From: Ignavibacteriales bacterium
Lineage (GTDB): Bacteria > Bacteroidota > Ignavibacteria > Ignavibacteriales > Melioribacteraceae
Assembly (NCBI GenBank): GCA_016177735.1
Contig: JACOUS010000022.1
Coordinates: forward strand, 1 to 63,816
Direction: 5' to 3'
Length of the DNA stretch: 63,816 nucleotides
Shown here: piece after piece, positions 7,782 through 15,784 of the stretch
Layout: each line of letters starts with the position of its first letter
Numbering within the stretch: position 1 is the first letter of the stretch
Made by a program: the position numbers and the translations under genes
The notes under the pieces: model-generated
Seen by the model: only the letters and a program-made list of their open reading frames with translations
What the model was told of the DNA's origin: nothing
Databases searched by the model: none

Positions 7782-8371
7782 GATTTGAATCTCTCGTTTA
7801 ATTCATTTCTTAAAAATGCACGTGCACGGTGCAGTCTCGATTTTACAGCCGGAACGGAAAGCTCGACAATTTTTGCAGTCTCTTCTGTTGATAATCCTTC
7901 AACGTCTCTCAGCGTAAATACAATTCTGTATTCGGGCGCCAGTTTTTGAATCGCTTCATCCAACATATTTTTTAGTTCGTTGTTTTCGGTTACTTTATCC
8001 GGCGTAACTTTCCAATCGGCAATATTCTTTTCATCGATCAAAGCTTCTTCATCGTCGAGCGAAGTAAATCCGTATTTGTTTTCCGAACGCGCCAGCATCA
8101 AACAATGATTTGCAACAACGCGGTAAAGCCATGTAGAAAGTTTTGATTCACCGCTGAACTGATGAATATTTTTTACCATGCTCAAAAATGTTTCTTGCAT
8201 CGTGTGTTCGGCGCGGTCTTTATGCCGGCAGATTTTATATGAAAAATTATAAACCGTCTGCTCGTACATTTTTACAAGTTCGGCAAGGGCTTTTCTATCG
8301 CCGCCCCGTGCAAGTTCAATAAGTTCTATTTCTTCAATTTGTTTGATGTTTTTAATCCATAATGGTTTCAA
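7778..8371 (-). CDS. RNA polymerase ECF sigma factor (RpoE-like)
   Basis: The product has region 2 with 'TMQETFLSMVKNIHQF' and 'LSTWLYRVVANHCL', and region 4 with 'LAPEYRIVFTLRDVEGLSTE' and the helix-turn-helix 'SVPAVKSRLHRARAFL'. No ATG gives a natural N-terminus; I prefer TTG at 8371 ('KPLWIKNIKQIEE...'), which overlaps the end of the upstream glycosylase gene by 20 bases; an ATG at 8446 would add 25 residues encoded inside that gene. The product is about 197 residues. It is paired with the soluble zinc-finger anti-sigma downstream. Transcription from the glycosylase promoter suggests a link to DNA-damage or oxidative stress, but this is inference. Confidence 0.9.
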   Translation of the reverse strand: MKPLWIKNIKQIEEIELIELARGGDRKALAELVKMYEQTVYNFSYKICRHKDRAEHTMQETFLSMVKNIHQFSGESKLSTWLYRVVANHCLMLARSENKYGFTSLDDEEALIDEKNIADWKVTPDKVTENNELKNMLDEAIQKLAPEYRIVFTLRDVEGLSTEETAKIVELSVPAVKSRLHRARAFLRNELNERFKS

Positions 8372-8984
8372 ATTTGCTGTCCAAACTTTTCCAGAGATAA
8401 AGACTTGCAATAGAGCAGTACGGATGCCAGTCATTCTCTTTCGCAATTTTTACAATCTTTTTCTCTTCGGGCAATTTTCTTAAACCGTAATTTAACATAA
8501 TGGCTTTGCGTATGCCAAGATCGTTCACCGGAAGAACGTCCGTTCTGCCGAGTGTGAAAATCAGAAACATCTGTGCAGTCCAAACACCGACTCCTTTTAC
8601 TTTGATTAACTCGGCAATAATTTCTTCATCACTTCTTTCGGAAAAATTTCTGAGATGAATTTCTTTGTCAATAACTTTTTCGGATAAGTCTTTTACGTAT
8701 TTAGCCTTTGCATTCGAAAGTCCGAACGATCTAAGCACGGCGTGGTCTGTGTTTATTATATCTTCGGGCATAGGATTGTGGTGATAATGCCCGGACAATC
8801 TATTAAAGATGGATGCGGCAGCTTTAACCGATAATTGCTGACCGATAATTGCCCTTAAGAGCGAATTAAAGTATTGTTTGTGAGGTTGTAAATTGCAGTT
8901 GCCGAACTTTTTTATTAATGTTGACATGACTTTATCATGTTTTGATAAATGTTTAACGGCTGAATTTATTGAATCATTTTTCAT
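8352..8984 (-). CDS. DNA-3-methyladenine glycosylase II (AlkA-like, HhH-GPD)
   Basis: This 210-residue enzyme removes alkylated bases from DNA in base excision repair. It has the helix-hairpin-helix 'LIKVKGVGVWTAQMFL' followed by the catalytic aspartate in 'PVNDLGIRKA', plus the N-terminal 'AIIGQQLSVKAA' motif of the HhH-GPD superfamily. No iron-sulfur cysteine cluster is present, which fits the AlkA/Mag1 branch rather than Nth. A GAGGAAA sequence precedes the ATG. It is the first gene of a three-gene unit with an ECF sigma and its anti-sigma, an unusual partner set. Confidence 0.88.
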   Translation of the reverse strand: MKNDSINSAVKHLSKHDKVMSTLIKKFGNCNLQPHKQYFNSLLRAIIGQQLSVKAAASIFNRLSGHYHHNPMPEDIINTDHAVLRSFGLSNAKAKYVKDLSEKVIDKEIHLRNFSERSDEEIIAELIKVKGVGVWTAQMFLIFTLGRTDVLPVNDLGIRKAIMLNYGLRKLPEEKKIVKIAKENDWHPYCSIASLYLWKSLDSKFETIMD

Positions 8985-9014
8985 TCAATATTTCCTCATA
9001 ATTAATCCGCTGAA

Positions 9015-11435
9015 ATGGAAAATCAACTTTTTATAGTGCTCGGAAGAAATAAGCTGCTCAAAAATGTGGATATTTCCGGAATTAACCTAAGCAACATCAA
9101 AGGAAAACTTTTCACAGCAAGCGAAGGGGAAATACTTTACCGCGAAGGCGACCCGGCAGATAAAATTTTTCTTGTCATAAGCGGCGAAGTAAACGTGATG
9201 AAGAAAAGGACTCTCGGCAAAGCCAAATCATATATTTTCAATGAAGATAATTTTTTCGGGAACGATGAATTTATTGAAGAGACAATTCGTTTTTCTACCG
9301 CTGTTGCACTGCGGGATTCTTACTTAATTGCTCTTTCAAGAGATGAAATTGAAGACATGATTACTCAAAGCCGCGAGATAAATTTAAATCTGCGCGAACC
9401 TTCGGAAGAAAATGATGAAATTGTTTCGGGCAGAACAACATTGAGCGACAAAGTTTCTTCGCATCTCAAAAATCTAAATGTTACACTTGCAGAAACTCCG
9501 TCCTTACGCGAAGAAAAAACCGAAGAAGAACAATTTTTTAAATCAATTGCGGATACTTCACTTGCCGATAAAAAAAATATTGTTCAGCAGCTTGAAGACT
9601 TTTCAAAAACTCCGGCAGTAGAACCGGCAAAAGATGACTTTGACGAAAGTGTTTTTTTGAATGAAGACGGAATTCCGAAAGCCGAATTCGATCTATCCGA
9701 ATTGGATTTAACCGCTGACGTAAAGATTGAAGAGACGGCGGAAAAAATCGAAGAGCCCGAAAAAGTAAAAGAAGATTTTGATTTTATTCCACCCGATGCT
9801 TTGAATGAGGATGGAATTCCCAAACCCGAATTTGAACTTCCCGAAATACCAGAAAAACCTGAAGCAGTACCCGCCGCAAGCACTTCATTTGACGACGAGC
9901 TTTTCAAAATTTTAAGCGGCGGCAGTACGGATAATTTTAATGAAACGCCGAAAACTCAACAAGAGGATTTTGGCGAAACGGACAATGCTTTTCTTTCCAC
10001 ACTCGATTTTGATAAACCGGAAGCGCATGAAGAAACAGAGACAAAAGGATCACCGGCTGATTTTGGTTTTCCGCCGGAAGAATTTTTAAAACAAGAAGAA
10101 ACGGAAACGCATCAAGAAGAAAAAAAGCCGGAGAAAGTTTCATTAAATGATTTTGAAGCGGAAGAAATTTTTGCCGAAGCCGATCGGAATATTAAAAGTT
10201 TGGACGAAGAAAAAAAATCCGGCGGCTTTGCTTCCGATGCTTCAACATACGAAGGAGGTATTATGGGTGCGGAACAATTGGAAATGATCATTAAAGCCGC
10301 TGAGCTCGTTAACTCGAATATTAAAATAGAAGAAGTTCTTAAAAATATTGTTGAAGTAGCCGTCAATCTTACGAATGCAGATAGGGGCACTCTCTATTTG
10401 CTCGACCGCGAGAAGAACGAACTTTGGTCGCTCATTGCAATGGGCAGCGAGAAAAAAGAGATCCGCTTAAAACTCGGCGAAGGTCTCGCCGGATACGTTG
10501 CAAAAACCGGTGACATTTTGAATATCAAAGATGCGCGGAAAGATTCGCGCTTCCGTTCGGATTTTGATAAATCGAGCGGCTATATAACAAAAACAGTTTT
10601 AAACTTTCCGATAAAAAATAACCGCGAAGAGATAATCGGTGTTGTGCAGTTGCTCAACAGCAAAAATGAAGAGTTCACAAAACTTGATGAAGAATTGCTT
10701 AATGCAATGTCGATTCATGCGGCATTGGCACTGCAAAATGCAGAGATGGTTGAAAAACTTTTGCAGTCGGAACGAGTGCAATCGCTCGGTAAAATGGCAA
10801 ACTTTTTAATTCAGGATATTAAAAAACCGATTCTTGTCAGCAAGCGTTACGCAGAACATTTGAAGAGTAAAAATTTGCCGCCCGATAACGCGCAAATTGT
10901 AGAAATGCTGCTCGAACAATTGACTCAAGTTGCGGATATCGTGCAGACAACATCGAGCTACTCCGAAGGCAAAACGGTTTTACGAATGTTGAACGTGAGT
11001 GTAAATAATACTTTGACAGATTATAGTTCGCGCATCGGTGCGTATGTAGAATCCCGCAATTGCAAAATTGTTAACGAGTATGATAAAGATGCAACCACCA
11101 AACTCGATGTGAAAGAATTTTATCAATGTTACATGCACATTTGTAAAAATGCTTGCGACGCAATGCCCGAAGGCGGAACGATTTATATTTCTACAAAGAA
11201 GGATGATAAAAAAGTAAAAATATATTTCCGCGATAACGGACTCGGCATTCCCGATTCATTCAAGGACAAAGTGTTCGAACCGTTTATGACGCACGGCAAA
11301 AAAGAAGGAACAGGACTCGGTCTTTCGATAACAAAAAAAATAGTTGAAGCTCATACCGGCACAATAGAAGTTCAAAGCGCACTCGGCGAAGGCGCCACAT
11401 TTATAATTACTCTTCCTACTATTTCTGCGTTGTAG
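9015..11435 (+). CDS. Cyclic-nucleotide-binding / GAF / histidine-kinase-like ATPase protein lacking the phospho-acceptor histidine
   Basis: The 806-residue protein has an N-terminal cNMP-binding beta-roll (about 12-120, 'EGEILYREGDPADKIFLV'), a long acidic low-complexity linker (about 130-410) with two copies of 'LNEDGIPK.EF.L', a GAF domain (about 426-575) and a C-terminal ATPase with N box 'KNACDAMPEGG', G1 'DNGLGIP' and 'GTGLGLS'. In the dimerisation helix the usual 'AHE' is 'IQDIKKP', so the phosphorylated histidine is Gln600. It may be an ATP-dependent scaffold or regulator rather than a kinase. No signal peptide or membrane segment is seen, so it is cytoplasmic. It lies divergently to the alkylation-repair/sigma genes, and an internal start is possible at 10263. 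Confidence 0.88.
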   Translation: MENQLFIVLGRNKLLKNVDISGINLSNIKGKLFTASEGEILYREGDPADKIFLVISGEVNVMKKRTLGKAKSYIFNEDNFFGNDEFIEETIRFSTAVALRDSYLIALSRDEIEDMITQSREINLNLREPSEENDEIVSGRTTLSDKVSSHLKNLNVTLAETPSLREEKTEEEQFFKSIADTSLADKKNIVQQLEDFSKTPAVEPAKDDFDESVFLNEDGIPKAEFDLSELDLTADVKIEETAEKIEEPEKVKEDFDFIPPDALNEDGIPKPEFELPEIPEKPEAVPAASTSFDDELFKILSGGSTDNFNETPKTQQEDFGETDNAFLSTLDFDKPEAHEETETKGSPADFGFPPEEFLKQEETETHQEEKKPEKVSLNDFEAEEIFAEADRNIKSLDEEKKSGGFASDASTYEGGIMGAEQLEMIIKAAELVNSNIKIEEVLKNIVEVAVNLTNADRGTLYLLDREKNELWSLIAMGSEKKEIRLKLGEGLAGYVAKTGDILNIKDARKDSRFRSDFDKSSGYITKTVLNFPIKNNREEIIGVVQLLNSKNEEFTKLDEELLNAMSIHAALALQNAEMVEKLLQSERVQSLGKMANFLIQDIKKPILVSKRYAEHLKSKNLPPDNAQIVEMLLEQLTQVADIVQTTSSYSEGKTVLRMLNVSVNNTLTDYSSRIGAYVESRNCKIVNEYDKDATTKLDVKEFYQCYMHICKNACDAMPEGGTIYISTKKDDKKVKIYFRDNGLGIPDSFKDKVFEPFMTHGKKEGTGLGLSITKKIVEAHTGTIEVQSALGEGATFIITLPTISAL
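10252..10265 (+). promoter_or_regulatory. Internal Shine-Dalgarno and in-frame ATG within the GAF-ATPase gene
   Basis: AAGGAGG at 10252-10258 is followed 4 bases later by ATG (10263-10265), which is in frame as Met417, exactly between the acidic linker and the GAF domain. It is stronger than the site at the annotated start, so a separate GAF-ATPase isoform of about 390 residues may be made. Confidence 0.5.
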
Positions 11436-11701
11436 TTTTATCTGAAGTTATTGCGCGTCATCATTAATAGTAGGACAGCTAGTTGCTGTTTCACCTCTCA
11501 CAGATTATTCGTTAAAACATCTGAAAACATGGTACGCGTATTATTTTTCTCTGTGCCTCTGTGAACTCTGTGTTATTTTTTTTTCACAGAGAAACACTGA
11601 GTTACACACAGATTTTTCATCTTAATATTGCTCTTTATTTCTTGTGTATTGTTTGTCCCGCCGAGGCGGATTGTTATTTGTTGTTTTGGTAATTTTGCAT
11701 C
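11436..11701. other. Intergenic spacer with imperfect inverted repeat
   Basis: The 266 bases before miaA hold an imperfect inverted repeat at about 11544-11616, built from CTCTGTG-type units on one side and CACAGAG-type units on the other around a T-run, and CCGCCGAGGCGG at about 11659. A TAATTTTG match to the Bacteroidota -7 motif (TAnnTTTG) lies at 11690-11697, only 4 bases before the miaA ATG. Confidence 0.45.
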
Positions 11702-12607
11702 ATGAAATATAATTTGATCATAATACTCGGTCCCACTGCTGCTGGCAAAACAAGACTTGCAACACTCCTCGCACACCGCTTCAATGGAGAAATTATTTCC
11801 GCGGATTCACGACAAGTTTACAAAGGAATGGATATCGGCACCGGCAAAGATTTGGATGATTACTTTGTTGAAGGGAACGTTGTGCCGTATCATTTGATTG
11901 ATGTTATCGAGCCGGCGGAGGAATTTAATTTGTATTTGTTTAACAAATTGTTCGAAGAAGCATACAATAAAATTATTTCCAAAAATAAAATACCATTTCT
12001 TGCCGGCGGCACCGGTTTGTATCTTCATTCGGTTATCAAAGGATACAATCTTGAAACAGCAGATTTTGAAAGTGCCGCTTACGAAGAATTGAATTCTCTA
12101 TCAATTGAAGAACTGCGGGCAAAACTGAAATCTCTGAATCCGAAACTTCACAACACGACCGATCTTTTAATCAAAGAGAGAATAATAAAGGCAATCATCG
12201 TTTCCGAAAAAGAAAAGAATACAATTAGTAACGAAGCTAAAAAAAATAATCCGCTTGTTATAGGAATAAATTTGGAACGAAGCGAAATCAAAAAAAGAAT
12301 TACGGAACGATTGAAACTAAGATTGCAAAACGGAATGATTGATGAGGTGAAAAAATTAACAGAAGAAGGAACAACATTTGAGAAGCTCGATTTCTTCGGG
12401 CTGGAATACAAATTTATTGGTAGATATTTGAAGGGCGAACTCAGCTATAACGACATGTATCAAAAACTTAACAGTGCAATTCACAGTTTCGCCAAGCGGC
12501 AGATGACATGGTTTAGAAAAATGGAGCGCGAAGGAATTACAATTCATTGGATTAACGGCGTTGATTATTCTTCAGCAGAAAAAATAATTTTAGAACACTA
12601 CAGATGA
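11702..12607 (+). CDS. miaA: tRNA dimethylallyltransferase MiaA
   Basis: MiaA transfers a dimethylallyl group to A37 of tRNAs that read codons starting with U. The 301-residue protein has the P-loop 'GPTAAGKT' (10-17), the substrate motif 'SADSRQVYKGMDIGTGK' (about 34-50) and the conserved 'LGLEYK'-like motif ('FFGLEYKFIGRYL') and 'KRQMTWFRK' near the C-terminus. Length is normal for the family. It overlaps the following glycosyltransferase gene by 4 bases. There is no clear ribosome-binding site and a promoter-like TAATTTTG ends only 4 bases before the ATG, so a leaderless mRNA is possible. Confidence 0.95.
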   Translation: MKYNLIIILGPTAAGKTRLATLLAHRFNGEIISADSRQVYKGMDIGTGKDLDDYFVEGNVVPYHLIDVIEPAEEFNLYLFNKLFEEAYNKIISKNKIPFLAGGTGLYLHSVIKGYNLETADFESAAYEELNSLSIEELRAKLKSLNPKLHNTTDLLIKERIIKAIIVSEKEKNTISNEAKKNNPLVIGINLERSEIKKRITERLKLRLQNGMIDEVKKLTEEGTTFEKLDFFGLEYKFIGRYLKGELSYNDMYQKLNSAIHSFAKRQMTWFRKMEREGITIHWINGVDYSSAEKIILEHYR

Positions 12608-13950
12608 CAAACCACACCGCAGCAAACAAAAATTTACCGGAATACGTAAAAAAATATTTAAACAAGTACGGCATCAACAACACGCCGGTTAATATTGCTC
12701 TTTCTTCGAAGTTCGATAATATAATTGTTGTGCCGGCTATAGCAGAACACGAAAATATTCTCAACCTTCTGTCTTCGCTTTCGCTGAACGATAAAAAATA
12801 TTTTGATTCAACCCTTCTTCTTTTTGTAATCAACAATCTGAAAAATTCTGCAGATGAAGTTAAAAAGGAAAATCGGCGGACAATGGATTTGTTGAAAAGA
12901 ACTATTTGCGGCGATGCTGAAAATGAAAGAGAAAAGAAGATTCAAGCCGGCGGATTGAATATTGGGTTTATTGATGCCGCTTCGGAAAAATTTGTTCTGC
13001 CTGAAAAAGAAGGCGGTGTCGGATTGGCGAGAAAAATCGGAATGGACACAGCACTTACACTGTTTGATTACAGTAACAGCAAAAAGAAAATTTTGATTTG
13101 CCTCGATGCCGACTGCACAGTTGATGAAAACTATCTCGCTTCGATTATTGATATGTTCAATCAATCAAATATTTCTGCTGCGTACGTTAAATATGAACAC
13201 GCGCTTCCAAAAAATGAGAACGAAAAAGCTGCGATAATCTGTTATGAAATTTTTCTACGCTATTACGTTCTCGGACTGAAATATGCCGGCTCGCCGTATG
13301 CTTTTCCAACAATCGGCTCAACAATGATTTGTGATGCAGAGAGTTATTGCAAAATCGGCGGAATGAACAAACGGAAAGCGGCGGAAGATTTTTATTTCAT
13401 GGAAAAGCTTGCAAAGATTACGAGCATCAATGAAATAAAAAACACAACCGTGCATCCTTCAAGCCGCGGCTCGTGGCGTGTTCCGTTCGGTACAGGACAG
13501 AGAGTTAACAGATTCCTTTCTAAAAACCGGAACGAATATTTGCTCTATGATCCGGAATCTTTTGTCATTCTAAAAAAATGGAATGGTTTTTTTCTAAAAG
13601 AGAAAATTGAGACTGCCGATTATTATTTAGAGAGAGCCGGAGAAATTCATCCTTCGTTAAAAATTTTTTTGGAAGGGAATTTGTTTGCCGAACAATGGAA
13701 GAAAATTTTGGAAGGTTCGAAATCATCCGCACAAATTCAAAAACAAAAAATTCTCTGGTTCGATGGCTTCAGAACATTGAAGCTGATTCACTTTTTACGC
13801 GATTCATCTTTTCCCGAAAAGAATATGTTTGATGCGCTTGATGAAATATTTAAAGTTACGAAGTACGAATTACGAAGTACGAGGACGGAGATGATACCTA
13901 ATTTTGAGCGGCAAATGGAATATCTTGAAGCACTGAAATCGCTGGCGTAA
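12604..13950 (+). CDS. Glycosyltransferase family 2-like protein
   Basis: A 448-residue protein with a GT-A-like core: 'FDNIIVVPAIAEHENI' near the start, 'ILICLDADCTVDENYLA' containing a DAD metal-binding motif (about 163-176), and 'GGMNKRKAAEDFYFMEKLAK', which resembles the acceptor-binding ED motif. There is no membrane segment or signal peptide. Its substrate is unknown. It begins inside the miaA stop (ATGA overlap), so it is made from the same mRNA. Near the C-terminus the residues 'KYELRSTR' are encoded by an in-frame copy of a short intergenic repeat (13856-13886). Confidence 0.75.
   Translation: MTNHTAANKNLPEYVKKYLNKYGINNTPVNIALSSKFDNIIVVPAIAEHENILNLLSSLSLNDKKYFDSTLLLFVINNLKNSADEVKKENRRTMDLLKRTICGDAENEREKKIQAGGLNIGFIDAASEKFVLPEKEGGVGLARKIGMDTALTLFDYSNSKKKILICLDADCTVDENYLASIIDMFNQSNISAAYVKYEHALPKNENEKAAIICYEIFLRYYVLGLKYAGSPYAFPTIGSTMICDAESYCKIGGMNKRKAAEDFYFMEKLAKITSINEIKNTTVHPSSRGSWRVPFGTGQRVNRFLSKNRNEYLLYDPESFVILKKWNGFFLKEKIETADYYLERAGEIHPSLKIFLEGNLFAEQWKKILEGSKSSAQIQKQKILWFDGFRTLKLIHFLRDSSFPEKNMFDALDEIFKVTKYELRSTRTEMIPNFERQMEYLEALKSLA
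13856..13886. repeat. TACGAA-type repeat inside the glycosyltransferase gene
   Basis: Alternating TTACGAAG / TACGAA units are read in frame near the 3' end of the glycosyltransferase gene. The same units recur just downstream (13963-14018), showing that an intergenic repeat has entered the coding region. Confidence 0.6.
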
Positions 13951-13962
13951 ATACGGCACTCT

Positions 13963-14218
13963 AATTACGAAGGACGAAAAAATAATTACGAAGTACGGGG
14001 GTCGAAATACGAATGAATGATAACCAAGAAACAAACAACACCAAATTATTAATAAGCGCAAATTAACAGCATCAAAAATCCAGCATCAAGAATTATGAAG
14101 GACGAATGACAGACAAATGCAAGTGAAGGGGTAGGTGCTCGTCAACTAATTAAGTCAAACTTTCGTATATTTTGCGCGCTTTTTTAGAAGTTATCAGGAT
14201 TAAATTCCCAGAGGATAT
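13963..14218. repeat. Degenerate TACGAA-type repeats and prfA leader region
   Basis: Between the glycosyltransferase gene and prfA lie AATTACGAAGGACGAA, AATTACGAAGTACGG and AAATACGAATGAATG units (13963-14018) and a further GAAGGACGAATGA near 14095. The last 60 bases are different in character and contain TATATTTTG at about 14167, similar to the TAnnTTTG promoter core of Bacteroidota, about 45 bases before the prfA ATG. Confidence 0.5.
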
Positions 14219-15292
14219 ATGGATTTGTACGAAAAATTAAAAGCTATAAAAGATAAATACGATAAGATTACCGAACAGCTTTCCGATCCTTCTGTGTTTT
14301 CGGATCAGCCGAAGTATATCTCTTTAAGCAAAGAAAGAACACAGCTTACAGATATTGTTGATGCTTTCAAAGAGTACGATACTCTGGTAAAAAATATTGA
14401 AGGCAACGAAGAGATTATTGAAACATCCGACGATAAAGAACTGACCGAAATTGCAGAGAGCGAGTTAAAAGAATTAAAAGAAAAAATTCTGGTATCAGAA
14501 GAGAAAATTAAATTTCTTCTCATTCCAAAAGATCCCGATGACGATAAAGGAGTAATTATGGAAATCCGTGCCGGCACCGGCGGAGACGAAGCCGGTTTGT
14601 TTGCGGCTGATCTTTACAGAATGTATTCGCGCTACGCTGAAATCCGCGGGTGGAAAAAAGAATTAATCGATTTGAGCGATACCGGTCTCGGCGGTATTAA
14701 AGAAATTGTCTTCAGTTTAACCGGTGACACCGTTTACGGTGATTTGAAATTTGAAAGCGGCGTTCACAGAGTGCAAAGAGTTCCGGCTACAGAAGCAAGC
14801 GGCAGAGTTCATACATCGGCGGCTTCGGTTGCTGTATTACTCGAAGTTGAGGATGTTGAAATAAATATTGACCCGGGTGATCTTAGAATTGATGTTTACC
14901 GAAGCGGAGGCGCCGGCGGTCAAAATGTGAACAAAGTTGAAACGGCTATCCGCATTACTCACATACCTACCGGACTCGTAGTGCAATGCCAGGATGAACG
15001 CTCGCAATTGAAAAACCGCCAGAAAGCGATGAAGGTTTTGAAAGCCCGTTTGTACGATATGAAACTTCATGAACAGAACAAAGAAATTGCGCAGCAGAGA
15101 AAATCGATGGTAAAAAGCGGCGACCGGAGCGATAAAATCAGAACTTATAATTTTCCGCAGAACAGAGTCACCGATCACCGCATTGGACTTACACTCTACA
15201 ATCTTTCTGAAATTATTGAAGGCGATCTGAACGAGCTGATTGAAAAACTAAAAATCGCAGACCGTACTGAAAAATTGCAAGCGAGTGTTTGA
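14219..15292 (+). CDS. prfA: Peptide chain release factor 1
   Basis: RF1 releases the finished protein at UAA and UAG codons. The 357-residue product has the codon-recognition tripeptide PAT (189-191, the RF1 version of PxT) and the catalytic GGQ (233-235) in 'SGGAGGQNVNKVE'. Length and domain order are typical. The ATG at 14219 follows GAGG at a short spacing. It converges with the small exported-protein gene on the other strand, only 2 bases away. Confidence 0.97.
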   Translation: MDLYEKLKAIKDKYDKITEQLSDPSVFSDQPKYISLSKERTQLTDIVDAFKEYDTLVKNIEGNEEIIETSDDKELTEIAESELKELKEKILVSEEKIKFLLIPKDPDDDKGVIMEIRAGTGGDEAGLFAADLYRMYSRYAEIRGWKKELIDLSDTGLGGIKEIVFSLTGDTVYGDLKFESGVHRVQRVPATEASGRVHTSAASVAVLLEVEDVEINIDPGDLRIDVYRSGGAGGQNVNKVETAIRITHIPTGLVVQCQDERSQLKNRQKAMKVLKARLYDMKLHEQNKEIAQQRKSMVKSGDRSDKIRTYNFPQNRVTDHRIGLTLYNLSEIIEGDLNELIEKLKIADRTEKLQASV

Positions 15293-15294
15293 TT

Positions 15295-15735
15295 TTAGTT
15301 CTTCTTAAAGTCCCAAAGAACGTTTACGATTTTCCACTCGCCATTGTATTTGGCAAGATGAATGTAATCGTAAAATCCCTTTGCAATTGTTTTTACAGAT
15401 GCGTTGTTCCCATCGATATCGAGAATCTTGAATTCTTTAATCTGTTCTTCTTTTGGAATTTTTGTTCCGTAGCCGGCGCGTACAAATTGTATCAATGTTA
15501 ATGCACTCATTTGATCCAGCCGTTGTCTCCCTTGCGGATCGGCTCTTACAATTCTTTTTGCAAGATCCGGATGAATAGCTTTTTCCATCCGCTCTGCGTT
15601 TCCTTCGTACCAGCCTTCCAAATAATTAAAACATGTTTCTTTAATTTGAACCGAATCTTGTGAAGTTTGCGCGCGCGAAGTGTTCGATAGAAATAAAAAC
15701 AAAAAAACAGATGAAACTACAAGATGCTTTTTCAT
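15295..15735 (-). CDS. Exported SnoaL/lumazine-binding-like protein
   Basis: The 146-residue product has a signal peptide ('MKKHLVVSSVFLFLFLSNTS', cleavage near Ala-Gln) and a single cone-shaped NTF2-like fold recognisable from 'CFNYLEGWYEGNAERMEKAI' and 'EWKIVNVLWDF', as in the putative lumazine-binding (PF12893-type) family. Those proteins are mostly of unknown function. I chose the ATG at 15735, which follows GGGGGAAG, rather than one 16 codons upstream. It ends the minus-strand unit that begins with the glycan genes, 49 bases after the asparaginase gene. Confidence 0.75.
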   Translation of the reverse strand: MKKHLVVSSVFLFLFLSNTSRAQTSQDSVQIKETCFNYLEGWYEGNAERMEKAIHPDLAKRIVRADPQGRQRLDQMSALTLIQFVRAGYGTKIPKEEQIKEFKILDIDGNNASVKTIAKGFYDYIHLAKYNGEWKIVNVLWDFKKN

Positions 15736-15784
15736 TACTTCCCCCATTTGATTGTTGATGTATAATAAGAAAACAAAATACATA

